The notes: generated by a model from the letters alone, not told the origin. Counted from the stretch's first letter, positions 17,718 through 28,489 are shown. The stretch is DNA of 49,743 nt from Catenovulum agarivorans YM01 (GCF_000281085.1 NZ_JH767530.1:42887-92629), one strand, 5' to 3'. Made by a program: numbers and translations.

Positions 17718-18395
17718 TGTATTGCTAAGTTTTCTAACTCCTCGTATACACCGCATGATACTCAGTTAAATCTATTCTTATTTTACATTGCAAAAAAGCC
17801 ACTAATATGTCTGTGCCGTAGCAATATTGAACTGTAATTATCTAATAATTCAACTGGTCGATCTCACCTGCAAATTTTTCTAAATTACCTTTATTGACTT
17901 GTGCGTTGCATCGAGCTGTCTCTTGCTTTTTTCCATGTCAATTGCATGAATGTTGATGTGAAATTGGAATGTAAATTTAATCTTTTGTTTACAAAGTGAT
18001 TTAAGGATTTAAAAACCTAAAGATTGATTCAATCTTAATCAATCATGAACATTCGAGATGTTACAATTTGAAAATCTAGGGACGAAGGTACTATAAATAA
18101 AAAATAGATAAATCTGAAATTGACATCAAAAGCTTTAATATCTAAGTATGCCGGAGATTGTTCTACCTGGGCTGAGGCGCTAAATTGTATAGTTGCTTAA
18201 AGGGATTTTTAAGTTTGTTTGTGCATGAAATACAAGGTAATTTACAAAAAATTTACTTTTTGCCTAAAAAGTGATTGATAATGATTGAAAAGTGATTATA
18301 ATTAATCATGTTTCAAAATTGTTAAGTATGTCATTTAAGCAACATAGTGATTTACAAGTACAAACGACACTAAATTTAAACAAGGGTTACACAGT
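17718..18395. promoter_or_regulatory. Intergenic region upstream of the first TonB receptor
   Basis: 678 bp with no supported gene. It holds an inverted repeat GATTGATT (18022-18029) / AATCAATC (18037-18044) and a direct repeat AAAAGTGATT at 18267 and 18288, 21 bp (two helical turns) apart. These are candidate operators for the receptor and lyase genes. The TGGTAAGGCCAA motif is absent. Confidence 0.3.
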
Positions 18396-21300
18396 ATGAC
18401 AAAATCAACTAAGCGAAGCCAACTTCGTCTGAGCCAAATAGCCTTAGCGCTTGGTACTGCCGGTTTAATGTTTTCAGCAAGCAATGCATTTGCTGAAGAA
18501 GCGAAAAGGTTAACTGCAAAAGAAAAAGCACAAGCACAAGCACAAGAAGATACTGAAGTTATTGAAGTAACTGGTGTACGTAGCGCACTTGAAAGTGCTC
18601 TCAATACAAAACGTTCTGCGGTTTCAATTGTAGACGCAATATCGGCCAATGATATTGACGCATTGCCTGCATTAGATTTAGGTGAAGCACTACAGGCGAT
18701 TCCTGGTATCCAGCTAAACTCTGACGGAGAAGGTCGTCAATCGAGCATTAGTTTACGTGGTTTAGGTAGTGGTTTTGTTAAAACTACCGCATTTGGTCAA
18801 TCATTCGCGACTCCTTCGCCAGCGAGCAACTTATCAGTTGGTTCAACTAATCCATTTGCAGCTTTTGAATCAAGTGTTTTTGATGGTGTTACTGTTACTA
18901 AATCGCCAACTGCTGATATGCAAGCAGGTGGTGTTGCTGGTACTGTTGATAAAAAGCTCCAGCAAGCTTTATCTAAGAAAGATGGTACTGCCAGTATAAG
19001 TATTGGTGGTCGTTATGAAGAGTTAACTGGCCTTTGGGATCCAAATGTAAAATTATCGGGTGTTAAACACTTAATTGACGACAAATTAGCTGTAGCATTT
19101 AAGTTAGGTGCATCTGGTCAAACATTCCGTCGTGATACGTTTGACGTAATCAACTATATGGCAGTCGATGAATCTCGAGTAACTAACTATGATGCTTATA
19201 GAGAGCGTTATAAAGATATCCTTGGTGACGACGGTGTAATTAGAGTTCCAGTGCGCGGTCGTAACGTAAGTGAATTTAGTGACGGTGACCGTGTATCTTT
19301 TTCAGGTAATATCGAATTCCGCCCAACTACTGATTTAAAATTAGGTGCACACGTTTTATATTCTGCGCGTAACCTAGACAGTGGTACAAAAGAAGCGTCT
19401 ACTATCGAAGCTTTACACGGCACTCGTGCTGACAGACATAACTATGATGCACGTATCGCATTAGATATGGACACTGCACCATTTGCCTATGATTTAACTT
19501 CAGATGCCGAAGATGCTGCTACTGCATTTGCTGTTAGCAACTATGATTTCGAAAATGGTACGTTGAAAAACGAAAATCGTAAAACAACTTTTGAAGAGCG
19601 CACTGAAGGCGTTATTTTATACGCAGACTACCGTAAAGATGACTGGGTATTAGATACAAGAGTTTCATATTCGCAAGCTGAAAATAATTTTGAAAATGTT
19701 GGTATTTCATTTACCCATAACCAAGATTGGAGAGACAAATTTAATTTCCGGGATGCTGAAGAATTCCGCAGGGATCTTCCTACTGTAGGCACTGGATTTA
19801 ACGGTACAATCAACACTGGCCAAGGTAACTTGGACAAGGTTGAGATATCTGGTGGTTTTGATACACCTTACGTTTATGATGACTTAGTTTGGACCGTTCC
19901 TAACACTACTGGTGCGACCTTATCTTCAGTTTCCGATAAGAACCAAAACAGACGCTTGCAATTTGGCATTAATGGCCGTGTACGTGATTTAACTAAAGAA
20001 TTTAGTAGCGCTGAGTTTAATGCACAACGCTTTACAGATTTTGGTTTTGGCGATGTTTTACGTTTTGAATCTGTGAAAATGGGTGCTCGCTGGTCAAGCG
20101 AAGAGTTAGATAGTATCGACCAACGTCAAAGCCCAGCTGGTCTTGACACAGCAAACCTTGGTTCACATTTATTGACTGATCAAGTGTTATCTAATGTTCA
20201 GAATGATTACTTTAACGGTAATATGCCTGGTACTTTCAATCACACTAATGGTTGGTTGACCTTTGATAATGAACAGGCTATCGCTAAGTTACAAGAAAAT
20301 ATCGTTACTGACCCTGCAAATCTAATTACTAATGTGAGTGGTTTAACCGTAGACCCTAACATTCAGAGAAATAGAACTGGATTTTGGGATAGCCAAAATA
20401 GAAATACCGGCGCGCCAACCAATTTAGGTTTTAATTTTGGGGCAACTCAAGACATTACTGCGCTTTATCTAACAACTGATTTTTCTGGTGACATTGGTTC
20501 TGTATTCTATAGCGGTAACTTAGGTGTTAGACATGAGCGCACGGAAAATTCGTTTAATGGTTTCCGAACAGAAAATAATCCTGATGGCAGCAAAAATGTA
20601 TTAGTTAAGCCTATGGTGTTTGATGATAGTTATGAGCACACTCTACCTATGGCAAACATTTCATTCGAATTAACTGATGATGTAATGTTGCGTGCTGCAT
20701 ACTACGAAGGTTTAGTTAGACCAAATCTTTTGGCTCAAACACCTACAGTAAACTTTAGAGGCGGTGCAAACAGCGTAACATTAGACTTGCCGCGTTCAGA
20801 AGTAAGACCGTTTGAAGCAACAAACTACGACTTGTCGTTAGAGTGGTATAACCGTGAAGGTAGTGCTATTTCAATTGGTTACTTTAAGAAGGATATATCA
20901 AACTTATTTGCCAGGTTGGTGGGCTACTGTCCAACCGATGGTTCTAACCCTGTTGTTAATGACTTATTAGGTGACTTAGAGCGTGTCGATTCTGACGATG
21001 AAGAAAATTCATGTAAACAGGTTACAGCATTTGAAGATGATGAAGGTAACTTAGTTAACAGAAGTGTGACTATAAACTCGCACATCAATGTAGCAGATGA
21101 GCTTAACGTAGAAGGTTTTGAGCTTGCGATTCAGCAAAACTTAGACTTCTTGCCTTACCCTTGGAATGGCTTCGGTGGTGTATTTAACTACACTAAACTT
21201 AGACAAAGTGGTAGTGAAGCAGAGTTGACTCGTGTATCTCCTGAGTCATACAACTTGATTGGTTATTGGGAAAATGACGGTATCAGCTTACGTTTAGCTT

Positions 21301-21554
21301 ATAACTGGCGTGATGATGCAAACCTACAAGGTGCTAACTCATTCTTAGGTGTAAACACAAGAACTCGTAAAGACTACGGTCGTTTAGACTTCTCAGGTTC
21401 ATATGCATTAACTAAGAAAATTAAGTTATTCCTACGTGGTTATAACTTAACTGACGAAGTTGGTTATGAATATTTAGGTAATGATGAGCGTGCATTAAGC
21501 CGAATGACATACACTGGTCGTGTATTCCAAGTGTCGGCAAGCTACAAATTCTAA
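18396..21554 (+). CDS. TonB-dependent outer-membrane receptor (glycan type) 1
   Basis: 1052 aa, typical of the large receptors of Alteromonas-group bacteria that import oligosaccharides. Signal peptide of about 33 residues ending NAFA; a likely TonB box in DTEVIEVTGVRSA (about 50-62); plug domain from about 65 to 190 (PALDLGEALQAIPGIQL, RQSSISLRGLGSG, GGVAGTVDKKLQQ); then a 22-strand beta-barrel ending in the aromatic C-terminus VSASYKF. The product carries oligosaccharides across the outer membrane using TonB energy. It is followed at 103 bp by a lyase gene, after a strong terminator, so the two are adjacent but perhaps separately transcribed. No SusD partner is present, as expected outside Bacteroidota. 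The plug is similar to that of the receptor at 25434-28409, so the two are probably paralogues. Confidence 0.93.
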   Translation: MTKSTKRSQLRLSQIALALGTAGLMFSASNAFAEEAKRLTAKEKAQAQAQEDTEVIEVTGVRSALESALNTKRSAVSIVDAISANDIDALPALDLGEALQAIPGIQLNSDGEGRQSSISLRGLGSGFVKTTAFGQSFATPSPASNLSVGSTNPFAAFESSVFDGVTVTKSPTADMQAGGVAGTVDKKLQQALSKKDGTASISIGGRYEELTGLWDPNVKLSGVKHLIDDKLAVAFKLGASGQTFRRDTFDVINYMAVDESRVTNYDAYRERYKDILGDDGVIRVPVRGRNVSEFSDGDRVSFSGNIEFRPTTDLKLGAHVLYSARNLDSGTKEASTIEALHGTRADRHNYDARIALDMDTAPFAYDLTSDAEDAATAFAVSNYDFENGTLKNENRKTTFEERTEGVILYADYRKDDWVLDTRVSYSQAENNFENVGISFTHNQDWRDKFNFRDAEEFRRDLPTVGTGFNGTINTGQGNLDKVEISGGFDTPYVYDDLVWTVPNTTGATLSSVSDKNQNRRLQFGINGRVRDLTKEFSSAEFNAQRFTDFGFGDVLRFESVKMGARWSSEELDSIDQRQSPAGLDTANLGSHLLTDQVLSNVQNDYFNGNMPGTFNHTNGWLTFDNEQAIAKLQENIVTDPANLITNVSGLTVDPNIQRNRTGFWDSQNRNTGAPTNLGFNFGATQDITALYLTTDFSGDIGSVFYSGNLGVRHERTENSFNGFRTENNPDGSKNVLVKPMVFDDSYEHTLPMANISFELTDDVMLRAAYYEGLVRPNLLAQTPTVNFRGGANSVTLDLPRSEVRPFEATNYDLSLEWYNREGSAISIGYFKKDISNLFARLVGYCPTDGSNPVVNDLLGDLERVDSDDEENSCKQVTAFEDDEGNLVNRSVTINSHINVADELNVEGFELAIQQNLDFLPYPWNGFGGVFNYTKLRQSGSEAELTRVSPESYNLIGYWENDGISLRLAYNWRDDANLQGANSFLGVNTRTRKDYGRLDFSGSYALTKKIKLFLRGYNLTDEVGYEYLGNDERALSRMTYTGRVFQVSASYKF

Positions 21555-21579
21555 ACTTATTAGTTTAAGAATCTAACCA

Positions 21580-21614
21580 AAATCCCAACAAGTTTTATCT
21601 TGTTGGGATTTTTT
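21580..21614 (+). terminator. Strong rho-independent terminator after TonB receptor 1
   Basis: AATCCCAACAAG (21581-21592) pairs perfectly with CTTGTTGGGATT (21599-21610) across a 6-nt loop, followed by Ts. Confidence 0.92.
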
Positions 21615-21665
21615 GCGTATTTAAACTAACCTTATTCCAATAAATAAAATAACAGTGTGGTGTGT

Positions 21666-23012
21666 ATGGTATTAAACAATTTGGCTAAAACTATTTTAGT
21701 TAGTGCAATGACTGCAGGCGTTATTGCATGTTCAGCGACAGATACAGCTTCAACTTCCTCAAATGCTAAACAAGCAAATCAGTCAGCTGACTTAATTGCA
21801 GTTAATCCAACTTGGTTGAATCAAAGTTATGCAAATTACCGGGCAGGTGATGAAACGCTAAAACGTGTAGTTGCAAGTGTTGTTAAAGCGGCTGATCAGG
21901 CGCTTACTAAGCCAACAGTATCTGTACTTGATAAAACTTTAGTGGCGCCAAGTGGCGATAAACAAGATTACATTAGTGTTGGCCCGTACTGGTGGCCAGA
22001 CCCATCTAAACCAGATGGCTTGCCTTGGATAAAGCGCGACGGCAAAACGAACCCTGCAAGTAAAACCACAGGTTCAGATAAACCGGCAATGAATGATATG
22101 TTGATGTATATCAGCAGTTTGTCTTTAGCTTATTACTATACCAAAGAAGAAAAATACGCCGAAAAAGCAGCATCATTTATTAAAACTTGGTTTTTAAACC
22201 CACAAACACGAATGAACCCTTCACTTGATTATGGCCAAGCTGTACCTGGTGCTGAAGACGGCCGACCTTACGGCATTATCGAAACTCGTTGGTTTATTCG
22301 CTTATTAGATGATATCGGGCTAATAAGTAATTCAAAACATTTTGATGAAACAGCGCAGCAACAGTTTAAAACTTGGGTGAGCGAATATACCCAATGGTTA
22401 ATCACCAACCCATTAGGCCAAGGTGCATGTGACGCCCACAATAATCATGGTACCTATTGCGAAGCACAAATTGCCGCATATGCTTTATTTACCGGCCAAA
22501 AAGACTTGGCCAAACAATATGTTGAGCGAGTGTTTAAACATAGATTGGCTGAACAGGTTAAACCAAATGGTGCTCAACCTGACGAACTAGCACGTACTCG
22601 CCCAATTCATTATTCAGTATTTAATTTAGAAGCCTATGTATTTGCAGCTAGAGTAGGTGACCATTTAGGTATGGATATGTGGAACTACCAAGCCGCCAAT
22701 GGCGCAAGCATAAAACAAATGATCGACTTTATTTTGCCGTCAATCAAGCAGCAAGGTTATTGGCAAAATGTTAAAGATAAAAAAATGCGTATGGGACGTT
22801 TGTTCTACTTCTTACAATATGCCCATATTAAATACGGTGATGTTAAGTACCAGCAAGCAATCTCTGATTTAATGCCATTAGTAGCAGAAGAAGATCGCAG
22901 TGAATTTGCTCAGTGTTTATTAATAATGCCTAAGCCGGATAATTTATCTTTAAGTGATCTAGTTAAAGTTGACCCAACTGGAGAAAAATCGACCTATCGT
23001 TGTTATTATTAA
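21666..23012 (+). CDS. PF05426-type polysaccharide lyase (PL38-like), lipoprotein
   Basis: 448 aa from the ATG at 21666; a GTG nine bases earlier is the alternative start. The leader ends GVIACS, a good lipobox. Alginate_lyase-domain proteins have an (alpha/alpha)-toroid fold and cleave uronic-acid polymers by beta-elimination. DYISVGPYWWPDPSKPDGLP (about 102-121) is a hallmark of the group. HNNHGTYCE carries the Asn-His pair expected in the active site, and RPIHYSVFNLEAY supplies a candidate catalytic Tyr. Members assigned to PL38 have been reported on glucuronan or mannuronan; glucuronan fits the glucuronate genes here better, but alginate cannot be excluded. The PL38 assignment is from memory of the family pattern. 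Confidence 0.8.
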   Translation: MVLNNLAKTILVSAMTAGVIACSATDTASTSSNAKQANQSADLIAVNPTWLNQSYANYRAGDETLKRVVASVVKAADQALTKPTVSVLDKTLVAPSGDKQDYISVGPYWWPDPSKPDGLPWIKRDGKTNPASKTTGSDKPAMNDMLMYISSLSLAYYYTKEEKYAEKAASFIKTWFLNPQTRMNPSLDYGQAVPGAEDGRPYGIIETRWFIRLLDDIGLISNSKHFDETAQQQFKTWVSEYTQWLITNPLGQGACDAHNNHGTYCEAQIAAYALFTGQKDLAKQYVERVFKHRLAEQVKPNGAQPDELARTRPIHYSVFNLEAYVFAARVGDHLGMDMWNYQAANGASIKQMIDFILPSIKQQGYWQNVKDKKMRMGRLFYFLQYAHIKYGDVKYQQAISDLMPLVAEEDRSEFAQCLLIMPKPDNLSLSDLVKVDPTGEKSTYRCYY

Positions 23013-23037
23013 TCGAATAATGCGTCTATTTATTGTT

Positions 23038-23077
23038 AAGCTGTTAAATTGTTACAAGTAACAAATTAACAGCTTTT
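23038..23077 (+). terminator. Rho-independent terminator after the lyase gene
   Basis: AAGCTGTTAA (from 23038) pairs with TTAACAGCTT (ending about 23074), extended inward by TTGTTAC/GTAACAA after one A-A mismatch, and is followed by Ts. It lies between the lyase gene and the convergent chemoreceptor gene. Confidence 0.88.
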
Positions 23078-23099
23078 TCAATTTTAATAGAGTAGGGGG

Positions 23100-25145
23100 T
23101 TATTTGAAGTGAAACACTTGGATATTCCTTTTAAGTGATTCACCGTTTGATGTTAGTATTTTGATTGAATTGGATGTTTCATTGCCTTGTTGGTACATAG
23201 CTTCTGATTCATCTGAAATATTATGAATGCGTTTGTTAATTTCATCTGCAACGTTTGTTTGCTCTTCTGCTGCCACTGCTATTTGGCTGGCCATATCTGT
23301 TATTTGATCTAATTCAGCTTTTATTTGAATAAACGCCTTGGTACTTTTTTCGACAACTTGTACTGCGCTTTGGCCGTTAGTTTGTAGGGTTTCCATGTTC
23401 GCTGCGGCCTTTTGTGCGCCTGTCGTTAAGGTTTCTATTTGTAACTGAATTTGCTCTGTTGATTCGTGGGTGCGTTTAGATAACTCTCGAACTTCATCAG
23501 CAACAACTGCAAATCCTCTGCCTGCATCTCCCGCTCTTGCTGCTTCTATCGCAGCGTTCAGTGCAAGTAAATTTGTTTGTTCGGAAATACCTTTGATTAC
23601 TTGTAATATATTACTTATTTGGCTGGCTTCGTTATTTAAATTGGCGACAATCTGTGCGGTATTTCCTAGTTCAGTAAATAATTTGTCCATTGTCAATTTC
23701 GACTGAGTGGCATCTTTTTCACTTTCTACAGACAAATTATATACTCGTTGCACTGTTTCGGAAGTGGATGAAGACATTTTTGATACTTCATAAATCGTTG
23801 CTGTCATTTGATTAATGGCGACAGAGATACTATCAGTTGCTTCTTTTTGTTTGTCGATTAACTGCATCGAATTTGTCATAGATGTTGCTACGTTTTTACT
23901 TGTATCGTCCATTGACAACACTTTTTTACGTACGACCGACAAAGTATCTTCAAATGATTCAATTAACAAATTAAATGCATTGCCGACTTGGCTTAATTCG
24001 TTGTTGCCCGGAAGATTGCTTCGTAAGGTCATATCCTTGCTGTCTGCAAGCTTTTGCAAGTCGCGCATTAACTGTTTGAGGGGGGAATTGATACTGACGA
24101 TAATTTTTGATGAAACCGCGAGTAGTATAGCGAGTAAAACAACCAAGACTATTATGGTATTGGTTACAGCAGTTTCAGCCTGCAGCATGAGTTCCGTTTT
24201 AACTTGCTCTATGTGTTGTAACACAATATCGATTACATTTGCGTATCGGCTGTCGATATCTAGGCCTTTGTTTAGCCATTCTTGAGGGTCCTCTGGCAAT
24301 TTTAGATCTATTGCTTTTTTATGGGCACGGCGCAACTGTTCGTATTGGTTTCTCGCATAAACATATACTTCGGTTCTACCTAGTTCTTTATTGTATATTT
24401 CTACTAAGTCATTTGGCGCAAAGCTAGTGAAGTTACTCGTGTAAATGTCTTCAACTAAAGCTAGTTTAATGATGTCTCCAAACATGTTTACATCTAAAGG
24501 CGAGCGAGAGCCACCATGATATGTGGTCGTAAGCAGCAGTGAAGTATGCTTTGCATTCATTAAATTATGGTAAGCATTAGTCAGATTTGATAGTTCTTTG
24601 TTCCCACTTGAAAGTAAAATTACTTGGTGAACACTGTCGATTAATATTTGTGATGCAACTTTATATGATAGAAGCGTCCAAATTTTTTGTCCTGGATTTT
24701 CTGGATCTGGGGTGTTTTTTATCTTTTTGTCTGCTAAATCACGGATAGTGTCCAGTTTGTCGATTTTAGATTTTGCATCTTTGATATATTTTTGCAGTTC
24801 CGAAAATTCTAAAAGAGCTTCCGTTTCAGAGACAAAGTCCAAGTAATGCCGTAAAGCTCTATCAACAGGTATTCGAGATTGATTGAGCTGAGATTTATAA
24901 TCGGATGGGTCGTCATCAGCTTTATTTACATAGAGTGTTGTATATAAACGTTCTAATTGTAAGCCTGAAATGAGAGGTGACACTTTATCTATGTATTGTT
25001 GTAGGATCTGCAAACGTTCAACATTAGTTAACTCATTCTGTGCTTTTTGTAATCGCTCAGCAGCGAAATACAAAGTCGCAGCTAGTGGAATTAGTACTAA
25101 TACTATGATTCTTGTTTTTATACTAATTTGATGGATTAAATTCAT
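23100..25145 (-). CDS. Methyl-accepting chemotaxis protein, NIT-like sensor
   Basis: 681 aa from the ATG at 25145, preceded by AGAGGCGAAG; the frame is open 47 codons further upstream but that part lacks a membrane leader and would run through a candidate parS palindrome. Order: TM1 (about 11-30), a large all-helical periplasmic domain (about 31-320) resembling nitrate/nitrite-sensing NIT domains ([18 protein letters not shown]), TM2 ([21 protein letters not shown]), HAMP, then the cytoplasmic signalling hairpin with [37 protein letters not shown]. It would relay a chemical signal to CheA. The ligand is unknown; the NIT assignment is by pattern only. It sits between the two TonB receptor loci. 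Confidence 0.88.
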   Translation of the reverse strand: MNLIHQISIKTRIIVLVLIPLAATLYFAAERLQKAQNELTNVERLQILQQYIDKVSPLISGLQLERLYTTLYVNKADDDPSDYKSQLNQSRIPVDRALRHYLDFVSETEALLEFSELQKYIKDAKSKIDKLDTIRDLADKKIKNTPDPENPGQKIWTLLSYKVASQILIDSVHQVILLSSGNKELSNLTNAYHNLMNAKHTSLLLTTTYHGGSRSPLDVNMFGDIIKLALVEDIYTSNFTSFAPNDLVEIYNKELGRTEVYVYARNQYEQLRRAHKKAIDLKLPEDPQEWLNKGLDIDSRYANVIDIVLQHIEQVKTELMLQAETAVTNTIIVLVVLLAILLAVSSKIIVSINSPLKQLMRDLQKLADSKDMTLRSNLPGNNELSQVGNAFNLLIESFEDTLSVVRKKVLSMDDTSKNVATSMTNSMQLIDKQKEATDSISVAINQMTATIYEVSKMSSSTSETVQRVYNLSVESEKDATQSKLTMDKLFTELGNTAQIVANLNNEASQISNILQVIKGISEQTNLLALNAAIEAARAGDAGRGFAVVADEVRELSKRTHESTEQIQLQIETLTTGAQKAAANMETLQTNGQSAVQVVEKSTKAFIQIKAELDQITDMASQIAVAAEEQTNVADEINKRIHNISDESEAMYQQGNETSNSIKILTSNGESLKRNIQVFHFK

Positions 25146-25281
25146 CTTCGCCTCTGAGTTATTATTATAAAGTTTAACTAAACCTTTAAAATATAGTACA
25201 AAGTTCAGATAGTTAAAGTTTATTTGCGCGGATGTGGGTAATTTTGCACGTTTATGGTTTTTTTGTCTGGAGTAGGGAAAA

Positions 25282-25293
25282 TTCAACGTTGAA
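25282..25293. promoter_or_regulatory. Candidate parS site 5 (distant copy)
   Basis: TTCAACGTTGAA, identical to the four copies at 9653-12416, in the intergenic region upstream of the chemoreceptor gene, about 13 kb from the parB cluster. It could be a distal parS site or reflect ParB-dependent silencing or loading beyond the backbone. Confidence 0.5.
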
Positions 25294-25334
25294 TTTAAGT
25301 CGTTAATTTAGCTGAGCGTGTTGAGGTGGATAAA

Positions 25335-25362
25335 CAAAGCGCTGAAGAATTCAGCGCTTTTT
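25335..25362 (-). terminator. Hairpin terminator beyond TonB receptor 2
   Basis: GCGCTGAA (25339-25346) pairs with TTCAGCGC (25350-25357) across GAA, with As on the left and five Ts on the right. The receptor gene at 25434-28409 ends 72 bp before it on the minus strand; on that strand the T tract is interrupted (TTTGTTT). Confidence 0.7.
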
Positions 25363-25433
25363 GAGTCATCTAAGCTGGTTAGTGCCCCATCTTAGACTAA
25401 CTTTTAAAGTATTGTCGACCGCACATAGGTCGA

Positions 25434-28409
25434 TTATAAAAAGTTATACTTCACACCAAAGGTGAATACTTTTCCTGAGTATTTAGTTGCGCGTGGCATC
25501 CACTCATGTGTTTGGTATTCTTCGTACAAATTTTCCGTCAAGTTATATGCTTTAAAGTTAATTTGTAAGTCTTCAGTGATTTTGTAGTAGGCAGAGGCAT
25601 CTAGTCTACCTGCCGCGGCGACACTTCTGTCTGCAAAGCCGTTGGCCGTGCCTGATGTACGTAAGTCGTATGCGGTACGGTAGTTATAAGCTAGACGCAC
25701 ACCAAAACTGTCTTGTTCATAATAAGCGATTGCATTGTAACTTTTATCAGAGATACCTGGAATGCGGTTGGCGTCGTTGTCGTCTTGTTCTGTTTGAGAG
25801 TAGTTAATTACGCCACCAAAGCCATTCCAAGGATAAGGTAAGAAATCTAAGTTTTGTTGAATAGAAATTTCCATACCTTTAATTGAAATAGTGTCGGCTA
25901 TATTAACAATACCACTCATGTTTACTGTGTCACCTGCAACTAATAAATCAGGATTTGATAAATTGTCGTTGCCGTCTGTAATGCACTTACCGTCGTTTTG
26001 TACTGATAACTGACCTAAATCAACCCCTGTTCCAGTAAGCGCTGTGCTGTCACATAAGTCTTGGGTGTCAAATAGATTACTGATTTCTTTTTTAAATAGC
26101 GCTAGGGTAATTGCACTGCCTGTTCGGTTATACCATTCAAGTGACAAATCATAAGAATCTGCTTCAAATGGTTTTATGTTTGAGCCTGGTAACTGAACTG
26201 TTGCACCAACACCTTGAATATAAGAGAACTTAGACGTGGGCGACGCTGAGCGCAAATCAGGGCGAGCAATATTTTTATTGTAAGCAAAGCGCAAGATAAC
26301 ACTTTCATCATCATCCAGATTAGTGGACAAGTTTACGCTAGGTAAAAAATGGTTGTAGTCGTTTTTAAATACGGCCAAGGGCAAGTTATTGATGTCACTT
26401 CCACCTGTGTCTGGCGCTTTTGCTTCGGTTTCTGATTGAATATAACGACCGCCAATATTACCGTTTAACAGCATAGGACCAAATAATTCAAATTCAAAAT
26501 TTGCCATACCGTACAAAGCATTAGTTTTTAAACCTGAGCTATAGATAAAACCATCCGATTGGCGGCCACCGCGTTGAATGTAACCTGTGGGTGTATACAC
26601 TGCTTCTTCGCCGTTGCTAGCAGGTGCAATGTCGGCGATCTTGATCGAGTTTTTCAAATCAGCATTCATTGAATCAAAATCAAATGAGCGCCAGCCTTCA
26701 GCTGCAGATACAAAACCATCCGTTAACCCACCAAAAAATGCTTGCTCAGACACGTACGCAGGGTCAGTAATTCTGTCACTGGTCATAATCCCTGTAGGGT
26801 TGACACCGATAGAAGAGCCTTTAGCATAAGTTGAATCTTGGAAAACATCAGCAAAACGATAGCCAAATTTAACGTTTTTCAAAAATCCTTCGTCGAACTG
26901 ACGAGTGAAATCAAGTTTGAATGAATCATTGCTGTGTGCAACTTGCTCATAGTTACCAGTAATCAACAAGTATAATCCGTCTGCCGCTTTGTTGGTGGTG
27001 GCAGTATTTGCTACTTGGTTTTTAGGTGACCAAACTGCGTTCGCAAAATCCATTGCTTGATCTGCACCTGTCATATTGAAATAGAAATCTTCAATATTGC
27101 CTTCACCTGTATATACAGAGCCCTTAATACTGGCTGGTTTGTCGGTACGGTTTGACAACAATACTTCAGTTCGGCGATTGGTTGCTTCAGACAATGTTAG
27201 GTTGGCATCTACTGTCCACATATCATGTGTCCACTCAGCATCAAACATATAAGCAGTTGCATCTTGCAACTGTTCGTCTTTACGATTGTCGAAGTAGTAA
27301 CGAGGACGCTCAAAATCTACGCCGGACAATACGTAAGTTTCTTGACCCGCGTTATTTTTTTCGCCGGTTGGGCGTAAAGGATACGTGTCCAAAGTAGGGG
27401 TCACTTTAACAGACGTTTGGTCTAAACGCATTTCCAGCTGTTCTAAACGAGCTTCGTCTAAGTTACGTTCAGTAATTATACTGGTGAAACCCAATTTTAA
27501 ATTTTCAGATGGTTTGTACTCAATACCACCTGAGAAAGAAAATCTGTCACCACTGTTTACTTCACTTTGCTGACGGTATTCACCTGGGAATAAAATAGTC
27601 GCGTCTTCGTGTACGTTATTGTCGCTAAGCCATTCGTTATACAGTGCATCTTGTTCTCCTTCTGTGCCATCGGGTGCAAAATTTTCAGCTCTTAAACTGT
27701 CATAAGCATTGATCCGAATTACGTCTTGACGGAAAGTTTGTTGTGAAAAAGATAAGGTGCCAGATACTGCTAATACATCATCGATTAAGTGCGTAGAACC
27801 AGAAATTGAAACTTCGGGGTCAATTGAATCAGCGAGCTCTTCGTATCTCCCACCAATTTGCATACGTAAAGACTGTTTACGTTGTAATGGACTTTTAACT
27901 TTTTGGTTTACTGTGCCAGCAATACCACCTTCGACCATATCAGCAGTTAAAGATTTCTGTACGGTAATACCATTAAACACAGCTGGGTTGTATGCACCAA
28001 ATGGATTCGCCGCGCCATAAGGTGATGCGTCGCGTGTTGGTGTTGCAATTGAAACGCCATTTGCTGTTGTTAGCACAAATCCTGAAGGCAAACCACGTAA
28101 GTTAATGCTAGATTCACGACGTGAACCTTCTCGATTTAATTGTACACCTGGTACGGCTTGTAAGGCTTCACCCATATCTAAAGCCGGCAGTGTGCCGATA
28201 TCATCCGCTGAGATACCGTCAACAATTGTTGGAGCTAGTTTTTTCTCGTTGATAGCCGACTGCAGATTTCCTTTGATGCTACTTACGATCGAGATGACTT
28301 CTACTTCTTCGTCATTGACTGTTTCTTGTGCAAATGTTGGTGAGCAGGCAAGTGCCACCAACGCGCCTAGGGTTGTTTTTTGAAATGGATGTTTGTTTCG
28401 AGTGCTCAT
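25434..28409 (-). CDS. TonB-dependent outer-membrane receptor (glycan type) 2
   Basis: 991 aa with a signal peptide ending TFAQ (about residue 28), a possible TonB box in EEVEVISIVSS, a plug with PALDMGEALQAVPGVQL and ESSINLRGLPSG, and a C-terminal beta-barrel ending GVKYNFL. Its plug and many barrel strands (for example NLDFLPYPWNGFGGV near the C-terminus) match receptor 1, pointing to a shared ancestor or related ligands. An operator-like TGGTAAGGCCAA lies 81 bp upstream, which receptor 1 lacks, so the two are probably controlled differently. It is divergent from the beta-helix protein gene; the shared intergenic region has two operator copies. Confidence 0.93.
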   Translation of the reverse strand: MSTRNKHPFQKTTLGALVALACSPTFAQETVNDEEVEVISIVSSIKGNLQSAINEKKLAPTIVDGISADDIGTLPALDMGEALQAVPGVQLNREGSRRESSINLRGLPSGFVLTTANGVSIATPTRDASPYGAANPFGAYNPAVFNGITVQKSLTADMVEGGIAGTVNQKVKSPLQRKQSLRMQIGGRYEELADSIDPEVSISGSTHLIDDVLAVSGTLSFSQQTFRQDVIRINAYDSLRAENFAPDGTEGEQDALYNEWLSDNNVHEDATILFPGEYRQQSEVNSGDRFSFSGGIEYKPSENLKLGFTSIITERNLDEARLEQLEMRLDQTSVKVTPTLDTYPLRPTGEKNNAGQETYVLSGVDFERPRYYFDNRKDEQLQDATAYMFDAEWTHDMWTVDANLTLSEATNRRTEVLLSNRTDKPASIKGSVYTGEGNIEDFYFNMTGADQAMDFANAVWSPKNQVANTATTNKAADGLYLLITGNYEQVAHSNDSFKLDFTRQFDEGFLKNVKFGYRFADVFQDSTYAKGSSIGVNPTGIMTSDRITDPAYVSEQAFFGGLTDGFVSAAEGWRSFDFDSMNADLKNSIKIADIAPASNGEEAVYTPTGYIQRGGRQSDGFIYSSGLKTNALYGMANFEFELFGPMLLNGNIGGRYIQSETEAKAPDTGGSDINNLPLAVFKNDYNHFLPSVNLSTNLDDDESVILRFAYNKNIARPDLRSASPTSKFSYIQGVGATVQLPGSNIKPFEADSYDLSLEWYNRTGSAITLALFKKEISNLFDTQDLCDSTALTGTGVDLGQLSVQNDGKCITDGNDNLSNPDLLVAGDTVNMSGIVNIADTISIKGMEISIQQNLDFLPYPWNGFGGVINYSQTEQDDNDANRIPGISDKSYNAIAYYEQDSFGVRLAYNYRTAYDLRTSGTANGFADRSVAAAGRLDASAYYKITEDLQINFKAYNLTENLYEEYQTHEWMPRATKYSGKVFTFGVKYNFL

Positions 28410-28489
28410 CTTTTACCTCGCATTGTTATTTTAAGTTGCAATTATGTAAATTCATTTTTACCTTAGCATGAAGATATCTGTTGATAAAG

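Noticed and set aside
21666-23012. Calling the PF05426 protein an alginate lyase outright
   Set aside because: The window has no DEH reductase, KdgK or other alginate-specific genes; glucuronan fits the context at least as well.
25146-25286. Upstream extension of the chemoreceptor by 47 codons
   Set aside because: The extension lacks a leader, crosses a parS-like palindrome, and the ATG at 25145 has a good ribosome binding site and precedes TM1.
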